NCBI GenBank assembly: GCA_003241895.1
Contig: QBLY01000006.1
Location: 89,250-153,249, forward strand
DNA: 64,000 nucleotides
Source: Lysobacteraceae bacterium
Lineage (GTDB): Bacteria > Pseudomonadota > Gammaproteobacteria > Xanthomonadales > Xanthomonadaceae
Direction of reading: 5' to 3'
The stretch's first letter is position 1; every line of letters starts with the position of its first letter. Below are positions 47,678 through 56,945 of this stretch, in pieces. The position numbers were made by a program, and so were the translations under genes. The notes beneath the pieces are model-generated. The model saw only the letters and a program-made list of their open reading frames with translations, had not been told where the DNA came from and did not search any database.

Positions 47678-49378
47678 ATGCGTCTTTCCCAGTTCCACCT
47701 CAACACCAGCAAGGAAACCCCGGCCGACGCCGAAGTCGCCAGCCACCAGCTGATGCTGCGCACCGGCATGATCCGCAAGCTCGCCGCCGGCCTCTACACC
47801 TGGAGCCCGCTGGGCCTGCGGGTGCTGCGCCGGGTTGAAGCGGTGGTTCGCGAGGAAATGGACCGCGCCGGCGCCATCGAACTGCTGATGCCGTCCATCC
47901 AGCCGCGCGAGCTGTGGGACGAGACCGGGCGCTGGGAAAAGTTCGGCGGCCAGCTGCTCAAGATCAAGGATCGCAAGGACGGCGAGTTCTGCTACGGCCC
48001 CACGCATGAGGAAGTCATCACCGACTTCGCACGCAGCGAACTGCGCAGCTACAAGCAGCTGCCGCTGAATTTCTACCAGATCCAGACCAAGTTCCGCGAC
48101 GAGATCCGCCCGCGCTTCGGCGTGATGCGCGCGCGTGAGTTCCTGATGAAGGACGCCTACAGCTTCCACCTGGGCCACGACAGCCTGGCCGGCACCTACC
48201 AGGCGATGTACGACGCCTACACCCGCATCTTCACCCGCCTGGGCCTGGTGTTCCGCGCGGTGAACGCCGACACCGGCGCCATCGGCGGCACCGCGTCGCA
48301 CGAGTTCCACGTGCTGGCCGATTCGGGCGAAGACGCCATCGCCTTCTCCGACGGCAGCCAATTCGCCGCCAACGTCGAGATGGCAGAGGCCGTGTCGCCC
48401 GGCGCGCGGCCCGCACCCGCCGAGACCATGGCCGACGTCACCACGCCCTGGCAGCGCACCTGCGAGGAAGTGGCCAAGCTGATGGGCATCGAGCTGCGGC
48501 GCACCGTCAAGTCGGTGGCGCTGATGGGTGATCAGGGCTTCGTGCTGGCGCTGGTGCGCGGCGACCACATGGTCAACGAGATCAAGCTGGCCAAGCTGCC
48601 CGGCCTGGCCGACCACCGCCTGGCCACCGAAGCCGAGCTCACCGAATTCCTCGGCAGCGAGCCCGGCTTCCTGGGCCCGGTGAACCCGCTCAAGCCCATC
48701 ACCGTGGTCGCCGACCGCAGCGTGGCGGCCATGGCCGACTTCGTGGTCGGCGCCAACCGCAAGGGCTTCCACCTCTCGGGCGTGAACTGGGGCCGCGACC
48801 TGCCCGAACCGACCCTGGTGGCCGACCTGCGCAACGTGGTGGAAGGCGACGCCTCGCCCGACGGCCAGGGCACGCTGCGCATCGCCCGCGGCATCGAGGT
48901 GGGCCACGTGTTCCAACTCGGCCAGAAGTACGCCGAGGCAATGGGCGCCACCGTGCTTGACGCCGAAGGCAAGGCGCAGGTGATGCACATGGGCTGCTAC
49001 GGCATCGGCGTGTCGCGCATCGTGGCGGCGGCCATCGAACAGAACAACGACGCCAGCGGCATCCGCTGGCCGGCGCCGATGGCGCCCTGGCAAGTGGCGG
49101 TGTGCATCATCAACCCGAAGAACGACCCGGCCGTGGCCGAGGCGGCGGACGCACTTTATGCCGAACTCAGGCAGGCCGGGCTGGACACGGTGATCGACGA
49201 CCGCGGCCTGCGCCCGGGCGTGATGTTCGGCGACATCGAGCTGATCGGCATCCCCCACCGCGTGGTGGTGTCGGGCCGCGGCCTGGAGTCGGGCCAGTTC
49301 GAGTACCGCGGCCGCAGCGACACCGACAGCCAGAACCTCGACCGCGCCGCACTGATGGCGCAGCTGGGCGTCGGCTGA
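47678..49378 (+). CDS. proS: Prolyl-tRNA synthetase (bacterial type)
   Basis: A 566-residue class II synthetase with the INS editing insertion between motifs 2 and 3 (about residues 225-400), which deacylates Ala-tRNA-Pro. Motif 2 ([31 protein letters not shown]) and motif 3 ([14 protein letters not shown]) are intact, and the anticodon-binding domain follows. Length is normal. It ends at a strong intrinsic terminator. Confidence 0.97.
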   Translation: MRLSQFHLNTSKETPADAEVASHQLMLRTGMIRKLAAGLYTWSPLGLRVLRRVEAVVREEMDRAGAIELLMPSIQPRELWDETGRWEKFGGQLLKIKDRKDGEFCYGPTHEEVITDFARSELRSYKQLPLNFYQIQTKFRDEIRPRFGVMRAREFLMKDAYSFHLGHDSLAGTYQAMYDAYTRIFTRLGLVFRAVNADTGAIGGTASHEFHVLADSGEDAIAFSDGSQFAANVEMAEAVSPGARPAPAETMADVTTPWQRTCEEVAKLMGIELRRTVKSVALMGDQGFVLALVRGDHMVNEIKLAKLPGLADHRLATEAELTEFLGSEPGFLGPVNPLKPITVVADRSVAAMADFVVGANRKGFHLSGVNWGRDLPEPTLVADLRNVVEGDASPDGQGTLRIARGIEVGHVFQLGQKYAEAMGATVLDAEGKAQVMHMGCYGIGVSRIVAAAIEQNNDASGIRWPAPMAPWQVAVCIINPKNDPAVAEAADALYAELRQAGLDTVIDDRGLRPGVMFGDIELIGIPHRVVVSGRGLESGQFEYRGRSDTDSQNLDRAALMAQLGVG

Positions 49379-49400
49379 CGCCAGGCCGGGGCATCGGCTG

Positions 49401-49438
49401 ACAAAACAGGGCCCGGCCACCGCCGGGCCCTGTTTTGT
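49401..49438 (+). terminator. Strong intrinsic terminator of proS
   Basis: A perfect 17-bp stem, 49401-49417 paired with 49422-49438, with a CACC loop. Its base carries AAAA / TTTT, giving a U-run on the plus strand 23 bases after the proS stop. Confidence 0.92.
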
Positions 49439-49507
49439 CTAGGCCTTGGGATGCGGCTACCATCGGGGCATGCGGCAGCCGCCGCGCCACCCAACAAGGA
49501 AACCGCC

Positions 49508-49891
49508 ATGTCGATCGATCTCGAGGGCCTTTCGGCCAAGGAACTGCAGGCGCTGATCGCCAAGGCCAACCAGCGCAAGAAAACCCTGGCCAAGCGCAAG
49601 CCGATCGCCGCGGTGCGCAAGAAGCTGGTGTCGCTGGCCAAGGCCGAGGGCTACAGCGTGGACGAGCTGTTTGGCACCTCGCGCATGGTGCGCGAGAAGA
49701 CCGGCGTGGCGGCCGCCGCCAAGAAGACCCCGGGCAAGAAGTCCGGCCAGAAGGGCGTCAAGGTCGAACCCAAGTACCGCAACGCCGCCAACCCGGCCGA
49801 AACCTGGGCGGGCCGCGGCATGCCGCCCAAGTGGCTGTCCGCCGAGCTGGCCCAGGGCCGCAAGCTCGAAGACTTCCTGATCGCGAAGTAA
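49508..49891 (+). CDS. H-NS family nucleoid-associated protein
   Basis: A 127-residue H-NS-like DNA-binding protein. An N-terminal helical oligomerisation region (LSAKELQALIAKANQRKKTLAKRK) is followed by a basic linker rich in Lys and the C-terminal DNA-binding motif YRNAANPAETWAGRGMPPKWL. The usual hook is GRG-x-P-x-W; here GRGMPPKW is intact, so AT-hook-like minor-groove binding is expected. ATG 49508 follows CAAGGAAA; the frame upstream is open but unrelated. In this GC-rich genome it would favour AT-rich acquired DNA. Confidence 0.9.
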   Translation: MSIDLEGLSAKELQALIAKANQRKKTLAKRKPIAAVRKKLVSLAKAEGYSVDELFGTSRMVREKTGVAAAAKKTPGKKSGQKGVKVEPKYRNAANPAETWAGRGMPPKWLSAELAQGRKLEDFLIAK

Positions 49892-49901
49892 CTGCGCCGA
49901 C

Positions 49902-51161
49902 CTAGAGGTTGCGGCGCGAGGGCAGGATGAGGTTGCCGAACAGCAGCCCGGCCACCAGCGCGATCAGGGCCGACAGCAGCGCGAACGCCGTGTCCAGGCC
50001 CAGGAACACGTCGCGCTCCATCACGAAGTTCAGGCTGCGGAAACCCACGCTGCCTGGCACCAGCAGGATGATGCCGGGCACGCGGATCAGCGCGCCCGGC
50101 CGGTTGAACCAGCGGCCGTAGGCGTTGCTCACCACCGCCAAGCCCATGCTGGCGAAAAAGGCGCCGCCGGCGAAGTTGTCGGAGGCCAGGCCCATCACCT
50201 CACCGCCAACGCGGGTCAGCACATAGCCCAGCACCACCGAGGCCATCACCAGCGGGTAGTCGCGGGCGGACGCCCGGAACAGCACGGCGAACGCGTACGA
50301 CGCCACCAGCAGCGCGGCCATCTCGGCCTGCCAGTTCAATGGCTGGGGCACCGCTTCCATCGGCACCCAGCCCAGCAGGCGCACCAGCTGCATCGCCGCA
50401 ACGGTGCCGAAGGTCAGCTTCATCAGGCTCATGAGCGCACCCGCGAAACGTGCGGTGCCCGACACCAGCTGCTGGCTCGACAGCTCGCTGATCGCATTGG
50501 TCAGCGTCAGGCCGGGCATCAGCACGATCAGCGAGGCGACGATGACGGTCTTGAGCGACAGCGGCTCGATGAACGTCGCCACCGCTGCCGCCAGCAGCGT
50601 GGCGACCAGCGCCGCGATCGCCTCCAGCCCTTCGGAAAGACGGGGGCGACCGGCGGCCAGCACAGATAGCACGCCGATCAGGGTGCCGATGCAGCCGCTG
50701 GCGATCACGTCGGGCCAGTCGGTACTCAGCAGCCCGGCCACGGCGGCGGCCGAGAGGCCAAAACTCAAGGCCGTCAACACCTGCGCGCGGCGGCGCGGCG
50801 GCCGGTCCAGTGCCCGCAGGGCCGCGAAACCCGACACCAGGTCGAGCTTGCCGGCCAGCACGTCTTCCGCGATCGCGTCGGTCGCGGCCAGCCGCCCCAG
50901 GTTCTGGTCGCCCGGTTCCAGGCGGATCACGCGGGTGATGCCGTTTTGCTGACCGCGCACCGGGTCGGCGAAGCTGAAGATGATGCCGGTGGGGTTGGAC
51001 CAGATTTCGCATTCCAGGCCCAGCCGGTGCGCCACGGCCGACACCGCGCCCTCCAGGCGCTGGGCCGAGGTGCCGTAGGCATGCAGGCGGGTGGCAAGCT
51101 CGGCAACGAACGCCGTCTGCGCTTCGTAGGTGGCCTGGCTGGTCAGGACAGGGGTCGTCAT
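49902..51161 (-). CDS. Threonine/serine exporter family protein (ThrE-like)
   Basis: A 419-residue membrane protein with the ThrE (DUF1212) N-terminal half and the ThrE_2 (DUF3815) C-terminal half fused, about ten helices. The soluble N-terminus contains LHAYGTSAQRLEGAVSAVAHRLG, typical of the family, where a periplasm/cytosol amphipathic region precedes the first helix; LMPGLTLTNAISEL carries the conserved PG motif. Substrate Thr/Ser export is inferred from Corynebacterium ThrE. ATG 51161 is taken; an ATG at 51173 is equally possible. It converges with the H-NS gene. Confidence 0.85.
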   Translation of the reverse strand: MTTPVLTSQATYEAQTAFVAELATRLHAYGTSAQRLEGAVSAVAHRLGLECEIWSNPTGIIFSFADPVRGQQNGITRVIRLEPGDQNLGRLAATDAIAEDVLAGKLDLVSGFAALRALDRPPRRRAQVLTALSFGLSAAAVAGLLSTDWPDVIASGCIGTLIGVLSVLAAGRPRLSEGLEAIAALVATLLAAAVATFIEPLSLKTVIVASLIVLMPGLTLTNAISELSSQQLVSGTARFAGALMSLMKLTFGTVAAMQLVRLLGWVPMEAVPQPLNWQAEMAALLVASYAFAVLFRASARDYPLVMASVVLGYVLTRVGGEVMGLASDNFAGGAFFASMGLAVVSNAYGRWFNRPGALIRVPGIILLVPGSVGFRSLNFVMERDVFLGLDTAFALLSALIALVAGLLFGNLILPSRRNL

Positions 51162-51338
51162 CGTGGAAAGCATGGCATGAATCGGCGACCGCACTCGGTC
51201 GGCGGCTGAACCTCGCCTTCCCCTCGGCACGCCGCCGGTACCCGTCGTCGCCCGCGACAGCTATCCTGAAGGCCTGCCCGCGGCCTCACCAGGCCTGCTG
51301 GCACGTTGTCAGGGTATCCCCGAGGAAAGCGACCCGGA

Positions 51339-52448
51339 ATGAGCGAACGGCCCAGCATCGACCATAGCGAGAGCCACCCGGGCATCCTGGTGGCCGGCGG
51401 CGACTGGACCCTGGCCAACGCCGCGCAGATGCTTGCGCTGCTCGACCAAGCCCCCGAAAGCGCGAGCGACATCGACGGCCGCGACATTTCCCGGCTCGAT
51501 TCGGCGGGCGCGATGATGCTGTCGCGCTACGCGGTGAAGGTCGGCCTGGGCCTGGCCACGGTGGAGGTACAGCCCGCCTACAATTCGCTGACCCAGACCG
51601 TGCAGGCCATCTGCGAGAACCCGCCGCGGGTCAAGCGCAAGGACTACGGTGTCGGCGAAATGCTGGCGCGCCTTGGCTACTCCATCCAGGACTACACGCG
51701 CGAGACCCTGGCCCTGGTCGGCTTCCTCGGCTTGACGCTGAAGACGGGCCTGCGCGTGGCGCTGCGTCCGGCGCGGTTCCGGCTCACGCCCACCGTGGCG
51801 CACATGGAGCAGGTGGGCGTGGACGCGGTGCCGCTGGTGATCCTGCTCAGCTTCATGATCGGCGCGGTGATCGCCTTCCTGGGCGCGACGGTGCTGCGCG
51901 ACTTCGGCGCCGAGATCTTCGTGGTGGAGCTGGTGGGCGTGGCCTTCCTGCGCGAGTTCGCGGTGCTGCTGACCGCCATCCTGCTGGCGGGACGCACGGC
52001 CAGCGCCTTCACCGCGCAGATCGGCGCGATGCAGTCGGGCGAAGAAATAGACGCCATCCGCACCTTGGGCCTGGATCCGATCGAACTGCTGGTGATCCCG
52101 CGCCTGGTGGCGCTGATGATCATGCTGCCGCTGCTGACCTTCCTGGCCATGATCGCGGGCATCGCCGGCGGCATGGCGGTAAGCATCGCCAGCCTGGGCC
52201 TGACGCCGGAGATGTTCATCTCGCGCCTGCACGAAACGCTGTCGATCCGCCATTTCTGGGTGGGCCTGTCGAAGGCGCCGCTGTTCGCCATGGTGATCGC
52301 GCTGATCGGCTGCCTGGAGGGCTTCCAGGTGCAGGGCACGGCGCAGTCGGTGGGTGAGCGCACCACGTCGAGCGTGGTGCAGTCGATCTCGCTGGTGATC
52401 CTGCTCGACGCCTTCGCGGCCCTGTTCTTCATGGAGATGGACTGGTGA
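51339..52448 (+). CDS. mlaE: MlaE-type ABC permease with N-terminal STAS domain
   Basis: A 369-residue permease of a phospholipid ABC transporter. The first ~100 residues form a STAS-like domain (ATLANAAQMLALLDQ region and DISRLDSAGAMMLSRYAVKVG), a job done in E. coli by the separate MlaB. The membrane half has the MlaE signatures GAVIAFLGATVLRDFG, LREFAVLLTAILLAGRTASAFTAQIG and EEIDAIRTLGLDP. A CGAGGAAAG ribosome site precedes the ATG. It starts the four-gene operon mlaE-mlaF-mlaD-pqiC. Confidence 0.92.
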   Translation: MSERPSIDHSESHPGILVAGGDWTLANAAQMLALLDQAPESASDIDGRDISRLDSAGAMMLSRYAVKVGLGLATVEVQPAYNSLTQTVQAICENPPRVKRKDYGVGEMLARLGYSIQDYTRETLALVGFLGLTLKTGLRVALRPARFRLTPTVAHMEQVGVDAVPLVILLSFMIGAVIAFLGATVLRDFGAEIFVVELVGVAFLREFAVLLTAILLAGRTASAFTAQIGAMQSGEEIDAIRTLGLDPIELLVIPRLVALMIMLPLLTFLAMIAGIAGGMAVSIASLGLTPEMFISRLHETLSIRHFWVGLSKAPLFAMVIALIGCLEGFQVQGTAQSVGERTTSSVVQSISLVILLDAFAALFFMEMDW

Positions 52449-53245
52449 ACGCCGTCGCCGTGGACGAAGAAGCGCCGGCCATCCGCGTTCGCGGCCTGCG
52501 CAACACCTTCGGCAGCCAGGTGGTGCACGAGGAACTCGACCTGGACGTGCGCCGCGGCGAGATCATCGGCGTGGTGGGCGGCTCGGGTACCGGCAAGTCG
52601 GTGCTGATGCGCGCGATCCTCGGGCTGCGCGACCCGCAGGGCGGCAGTATCGAGGTGCTGGGCGTGGACGCGCTGTCGCCGGCAGGCCGCGACAGCGGCG
52701 TCATCGAGCGCAATACCGGCGTGCTGTTCCAGAACGGCGCGCTGTTCTCCTCGCTGACCGTGGCGGAAAACGTCGCGGTGCCGCTGAAGGAGCACTACGG
52801 CGAGCTGCCCGACGACATGATCCACGACCTGTCCATGCTCAAGATCCGCATGGCGGGCCTGGGCGAGGAGGCCGGGGCCAAGCTGCCGGCGCAGCTGTCG
52901 GGCGGCATGCGCAAGCGCGCCGCGCTGGCCCGCGCGCTGTCGCTCGACCCCGCCCTGCTGTTCCTGGACGAACCCACCGCGGGCCTGGACCCCATCGGCG
53001 CCGCCGCCTTCGACGAGCTGATCAAGACCCTGCAGCGCGCGCTGGGCCTCACCGTGTTCCTCATTACCCACGACCTCGATACCCTGTACACCATCTGCGA
53101 CCGCGTCGCCGTGCTGGCTGACCGCCGCGTGCTGGTGAATGCCCCGTTGGCCGAAGTGGAACAATTCGACCATCCCTGGGTGCAGGAATACTTCCACGGC
53201 CCGCGCGGACGCGCTGCGCAGGCCGCCCAGGCCAAGGAGGCTTGA
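52445..53245 (+). CDS. mlaF: ABC transporter ATP-binding protein MlaF
   Basis: A 266-residue ATPase. Walker A is GGSGTGKS, signature LSGGMRKRAALARAL, Walker B LLFLDEPTAGLDP, and the H-loop LITHDLD. The GTG start at 52445 overlaps the mlaE stop as GTGA. It energises retrograde or anterograde phospholipid movement between membranes; direction is unsettled for the family. The gene is followed 2 bases later by the MCE gene. Confidence 0.93.
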   Translation: MNAVAVDEEAPAIRVRGLRNTFGSQVVHEELDLDVRRGEIIGVVGGSGTGKSVLMRAILGLRDPQGGSIEVLGVDALSPAGRDSGVIERNTGVLFQNGALFSSLTVAENVAVPLKEHYGELPDDMIHDLSMLKIRMAGLGEEAGAKLPAQLSGGMRKRAALARALSLDPALLFLDEPTAGLDPIGAAAFDELIKTLQRALGLTVFLITHDLDTLYTICDRVAVLADRRVLVNAPLAEVEQFDHPWVQEYFHGPRGRAAQAAQAKEA

Positions 53246-53247
53246 CC

Positions 53248-54171
53248 ATGGAAACTCGCGCCAACCACGTGCTTATCGGTGCTTTCACCATCGGCGTTTT
53301 CATCCTCGCCGTGCTGTTCGCACTGTGGGCCGCCAAGTACACCACCGAAAAATCCTTCCAGGAATACGACATCGTGTTCCAGGAAGCCGTCACCGGCCTG
53401 AGCGTCGGCAGCCAGGTGCTCTACAGCGGTATCAGCGTAGGGGCCGTGCGCACCCTGTCGCTGGTGCGCGACGACCCGCGCAAGGTCGTGGCGCGCATCC
53501 GCCTGTCGGCCGACACGCCGGTCAAGACCGACACCCGCGCCAAGCTCACCCTCACCGGCCTCACCGGCACCGCCGTTATCCAGCTCACCGGCGGCAGCCC
53601 CGGCAGCCCGGCGCTGGAGGCGCCCGAAGGCAAGCGCGTGGCCACCATCCCCAGCGAGCCGTCGGCGCTGCAGAACATCGCCGCCACCGCCAGCGAGATC
53701 GTCGACCGGGTCAACAAGCTGCTCAGCAACGACAACGTCGCCCGCGTCACCCGCACGCTCGAACAGCTCGACCAGGTAACCGGCGCCATCGCCGGCGAAC
53801 GCGAGGAGATCGCCGGCCTGATCCGCAGCGCCCGCGCCGCCAGCGAGAAGCTCGAAGCCACGCTGGCCAGCGCCGACAAGACCATCGTCGGCCTGGACCA
53901 GGGCGTGGTGCAGAAGCTGCCTGAGATCGTCGCCAAGCTCGACCGCACGCTGGCGCAGCTGGAAAACACCAGCCAGAACGCCAACGCCATGCTGTCCGAG
54001 AACCGCCAGGCCATCTCCGACTTCAGCAACGACGGCCTGGGCCAGGTAGGCCCGACCATGCGCCAGCTGCGCTCGCTGATCCGCGAACTCGACGACCTGG
54101 CCGACAAGGTCGAAACCAACCCGGCCGGGTTCATCCTGGGCCGCGAGCAACCCAAGGAGTTCGAACCATGA
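53248..54171 (+). CDS. mlaD: MlaD/MCE-domain substrate-binding protein
   Basis: A 307-residue periplasmic protein tethered by one helix (LIGAFTIGVFILAVLFALWAAKY). The MCE domain spans ~35-120 (VTGLSVGSQVLYSGISVGAVR; LTGLTGTAVIQLTGG), followed by a long helical tail (150-290) with repeated Asn/Asp/Leu coiled-coil character. The tail is much longer than E. coli MlaD (183 residues), so it is more like PqiB/LetB-style or Mycobacterium-type tails and could form a longer channel. AAGGAGG sits 8 bases before the ATG. Confidence 0.92.
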   Translation: METRANHVLIGAFTIGVFILAVLFALWAAKYTTEKSFQEYDIVFQEAVTGLSVGSQVLYSGISVGAVRTLSLVRDDPRKVVARIRLSADTPVKTDTRAKLTLTGLTGTAVIQLTGGSPGSPALEAPEGKRVATIPSEPSALQNIAATASEIVDRVNKLLSNDNVARVTRTLEQLDQVTGAIAGEREEIAGLIRSARAASEKLEATLASADKTIVGLDQGVVQKLPEIVAKLDRTLAQLENTSQNANAMLSENRQAISDFSNDGLGQVGPTMRQLRSLIRELDDLADKVETNPAGFILGREQPKEFEP

Positions 54172-54800
54172 GCCGCGCTTCCCTGTTCACCGCCGGCGCC
54201 CTGGCCATCGTGCTGGCAGGCTGCGGCTCCATCGGCGGCCCCAAGACCGACGTGAAGCTGTACTCGCCGGCCACCGCCGTTACCGTGGACCCGGCCTGGC
54301 CGACCGTCGACTGGTCGCTGATGGTGGGCGTGCAGGCCGCCAACGCGATGCTCGATTCGCCGCGCATCGCGGTGCGGCCCACGGCCAACGAGCTGCAGAC
54401 CTATAAAGGTGCGCGCTGGGCCGACAATGCGCCGGACCTGCTGCAGACCGCGCTGGTGCAGGCCTTCGAGGATTCCGGCCGGATCGGTTCGGTCTTGCGC
54501 TTCGGCGGCGGCGGTTCGCGCGGCGAGTACGGCCTGTGGATCGAAGTTCGCCAGTTCGAAACCGTCTACCACAGCGACAAGCCCGAGGCGGTGATCGAAG
54601 TGCAGGCCCGGCTGGTGAAGCTGCGCGGCGGCGGCATCGTCGCCAGCAAGCGCTTGCGCCACGCCGTTGCCGGCCGCACGCCGGAAGTGGACGACATCGT
54701 GGCTGCGTTCGGCGAATCGATGTCGGCCCTGGGCACCGAGCTCGTCGGCTGGACCCTGGCCGAGGGCCAAAAGCACGAGGCCAAGTCCGCGAAAGAGTAA
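54168..54800 (+). CDS. PqiC-like outer-membrane transport auxiliary lipoprotein
   Basis: A 210-residue lipoprotein with lipobox IVLAGCGS. The ABC-type transport auxiliary (DUF330/PqiC) fold is suggested by VKLYSPATAVTVDPAWPTV, SPRIAVRPTANELQTYKGARW and the DLLQTALVQAFEDSGRIGSV helix. It takes the place usually filled by MlaC (soluble carrier) in the E. coli operon. Its start overlaps mlaD by 4 bases. It likely docks the MCE channel to the outer membrane. Confidence 0.87.
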   Translation: MSRASLFTAGALAIVLAGCGSIGGPKTDVKLYSPATAVTVDPAWPTVDWSLMVGVQAANAMLDSPRIAVRPTANELQTYKGARWADNAPDLLQTALVQAFEDSGRIGSVLRFGGGGSRGEYGLWIEVRQFETVYHSDKPEAVIEVQARLVKLRGGGIVASKRLRHAVAGRTPEVDDIVAAFGESMSALGTELVGWTLAEGQKHEAKSAKE

Positions 54801-54858
54801 GCCGTCACGACGGGCGGCGGCGATCAGCCGCGGCGCGGCGCGCGCGGCGCCACGCAGG

Positions 54859-55476
54859 CTATGAATGCACCCGGGACGCCTGCGTCTGGATCCGGCGGAA
54901 GGTGAGGTTGAGCCGCGGCGCGACGGGCCGCGCGGTGCGCGGCAGCGCGTGCTGCCAGTTGGCCTGGGTGTCGCCGGACATCAGCAGCAGGCTGCCGTGC
55001 CCCAGCTCCATCGCGAACGTCTTCGAATGATCGTGGCGGTGGCGGAAGCGGAAACGGCGGGTGCCGCCCAGGCTCAGCGAGGCGATCATCGGGCGCGCGC
55101 CCAGCTCGGGCTCGTCGTCGCTGTGCCAGCCCATGGCGTCCTGGCCGCTGCGGTAGAGGTTGGCCAGCACGCTGTTCATCGCCACGCCGCTGGCGGCATC
55201 GATGCGCGGGCGCAGCGCCGCCAGTGCTTCCGGCCACGGCCGCGGCTCGAAACGCACCCGCGAATAAACGTAGCTGGCGCCGGAGTCGCCGATCCAGCAG
55301 CTCAGGCGCGGCGAATCGTGTTCCTTGCCGAAGATCCTGATGCGGTGGGTTTCCCATGCGGTCTGTTCGCGCAGCGCCTCAAGCAGCGCATCGGCCTCGG
55401 CCTCGCCCAGCCAACCGGGAAGCAGGTGCAGCTCGGCGCCGGGGAGGTCGATGCGGGGGTTGGGTGGGAAGAGCAT
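54859..55476 (-). CDS. alkB: AlkB family 2-oxoglutarate/Fe(II) dioxygenase
   Basis: A 205-residue DNA/RNA dealkylation enzyme of the short AlkB group (ALKBH2/3-like). The iron ligands are His118 and Asp120 (WHSDDEPELG) and His176 (NWQHALPR); the oxoglutarate Arg pair is Arg188 and Arg194 (RLNLTFR). SRLSCWIGD-like PRLSCWIGDSGASYVYS matches the substrate lid. ATG 55476 is chosen; the in-frame start at 55524 would overlap the next gene's 3' end. Repairs 1-methyladenine and 3-methylcytosine by family function. Confidence 0.9.
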   Translation of the reverse strand: MLFPPNPRIDLPGAELHLLPGWLGEAEADALLEALREQTAWETHRIRIFGKEHDSPRLSCWIGDSGASYVYSRVRFEPRPWPEALAALRPRIDAASGVAMNSVLANLYRSGQDAMGWHSDDEPELGARPMIASLSLGGTRRFRFRHRHDHSKTFAMELGHGSLLLMSGDTQANWQHALPRTARPVAPRLNLTFRRIQTQASRVHS

Positions 55477-55495
55477 TTTTGCCACGGCCAGCAAA

Positions 55496-56842
55496 TCACT
55501 CGCCAGTGTCGGCGACGGCGGCAATCACCTGCCCGAGCTCGAGCAGGCGCAGGTCGCTGCCGGGCGCGCCGACCAGCTGCAGTCCCAGGCCGCCGGGAAG
55601 CGGCAGGCTCAGCGCCGGGCAGCCGGCCAGCGAGGCCAGGGCGGTGAGGTCGGCCAGGTTCGCCGGCTCGTCGCTGCCGTAGGCCGGCGGCGGCGACGCG
55701 GTGGTGGGCAGCAGCAGCACGTCGAACTGTTCGAACAGGCGGCGTACCTGGACCACGTGCTGGTCCAGGCGGCGGTCGGCGCGGGCGAAATCGGCGGCGG
55801 TCTTGCGGCTGGCGAAATCCAGCAGCCAGCGCAGCCGCGTGGACGCGCCGCCGAGGCGATGTTCGTGCGCGGCCAGTATCTCAGCCTCCATCAGCAGCAG
55901 CGCGGCGCGGCGGGTGGCCGCCACTTCCAGCGGCGCCACTTCCAGCGCCACCGGCAGCGCGCTGCCGAACACGGGCGCCACGCGCGCCATCACGGCGCTG
56001 AAGTTCTCCACCACGGCGGCGTCCACGCCAAGCGCGGCCAGGTCGGCCACCACGCCGGCCTTGAGCTCGCCCGGCACCCAGTCCGGCGGCGCCAGCGGCA
56101 CGCGGCGCTTGCGCGAGCGCGGGTCACCGGCGTCGTAGCCGGCCACTACCGGGAGCAGCAGCGCCGCGTCCTGCACCGTGCGCGTGATCAGGCCCGGGCA
56201 GTCCAGGCGGCGCAGGCCCGCGGCCAGCCCGCGGCAGCTGAGTTCGCCGAAGGTGGGCTTGTGGCCCACCAGGCCGCAGAAAGCGGCGGGAATGCGCAGG
56301 GCGCCCAGCGTATCGGCGCCCAGCGCCGCCACTGCGTGACCGGCGGCCACCGCCGCCGCCGCGCCGGCGGACGAGCCGCCCGAAGCGCGGTCGGGCAGCA
56401 CCGGGTTGCGCACGTCGCCGTGGTGCGGATTGCGACCCAAGGTGCCGAACGCGGCCTCGTCAATGCTGGTCTTGCCCAGGAACACCGCGCCGGCACCGCG
56501 CAGGCGGCGCACCACGTGCGCGTCGTGTTCGGCCAGGCCCGGATGCCCCGGCAGGCCCAGTCCCGTGGGCATGCCGGCGATGTCGAAGTTGTCGTTCACG
56601 GCGAATGGCACGCCGTCCAGACGGCCCAGCGGCTTGCCCTCGGCGCGCCGGTCGTCGCTGGCGCGTGCGGCTGCCAGCGCGCCCGCGGCGTCCACCCAGG
56701 CCCAGGCGTTCAGGTGGCCATCACGCGCGATCGCCGCCAGGCAGGCGCCGGTAAGCGCCTCGCTGCTGGTTTCGCCTTTGGCCAGCGCGTGAAGAACGCG
56801 ATACAGCGGGGCCTGGCGCAGGACATCGGGGCTGGCAGTCAT
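55496..56842 (-). CDS. Amidase-signature homologue lacking two catalytic residues
   Basis: A 448-residue member of the amidase-signature family (AtzE/GatA-like fold). The catalytic Lys position in the G(V/I)P-x-x-(V/I)KDN motif is Asn83 (GVPFAVNDNFD). The cis-Ser loop is kept (GGSSAG, 155-160), but the nucleophile loop, normally TGGS(I/V)R, reads TLGALR, so the nucleophilic Ser is Ala181. I checked both codons (AAC and GCC) in the nucleotides. An ordinary Ser-cisSer-Lys amidase is therefore unlikely; it may be a pseudoenzyme or bind a ligand. The frame is intact and of normal length. Divergent from the ETF-QO gene. Confidence 0.85.
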   Translation of the reverse strand: MTASPDVLRQAPLYRVLHALAKGETSSEALTGACLAAIARDGHLNAWAWVDAAGALAAARASDDRRAEGKPLGRLDGVPFAVNDNFDIAGMPTGLGLPGHPGLAEHDAHVVRRLRGAGAVFLGKTSIDEAAFGTLGRNPHHGDVRNPVLPDRASGGSSAGAAAAVAAGHAVAALGADTLGALRIPAAFCGLVGHKPTFGELSCRGLAAGLRRLDCPGLITRTVQDAALLLPVVAGYDAGDPRSRKRRVPLAPPDWVPGELKAGVVADLAALGVDAAVVENFSAVMARVAPVFGSALPVALEVAPLEVAATRRAALLLMEAEILAAHEHRLGGASTRLRWLLDFASRKTAADFARADRRLDQHVVQVRRLFEQFDVLLLPTTASPPPAYGSDEPANLADLTALASLAGCPALSLPLPGGLGLQLVGAPGSDLRLLELGQVIAAVADTGE

Positions 56843-56945
56843 GCGAAGTGCATTCCGGATCCAAGGAGGGCACTCGAAGTGTCCTTGATTGCCCGCTCGC
56901 GGGCAAACCGGGACAATCCAGACTTCAGCGTATGGAGTGGCCGCA

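Noticed and set aside
53421..54776. 451-codon minus-strand frame over the mlaD and pqiC genes
   Set aside because: Shadow of two clear operon genes with overlapping starts and stops.
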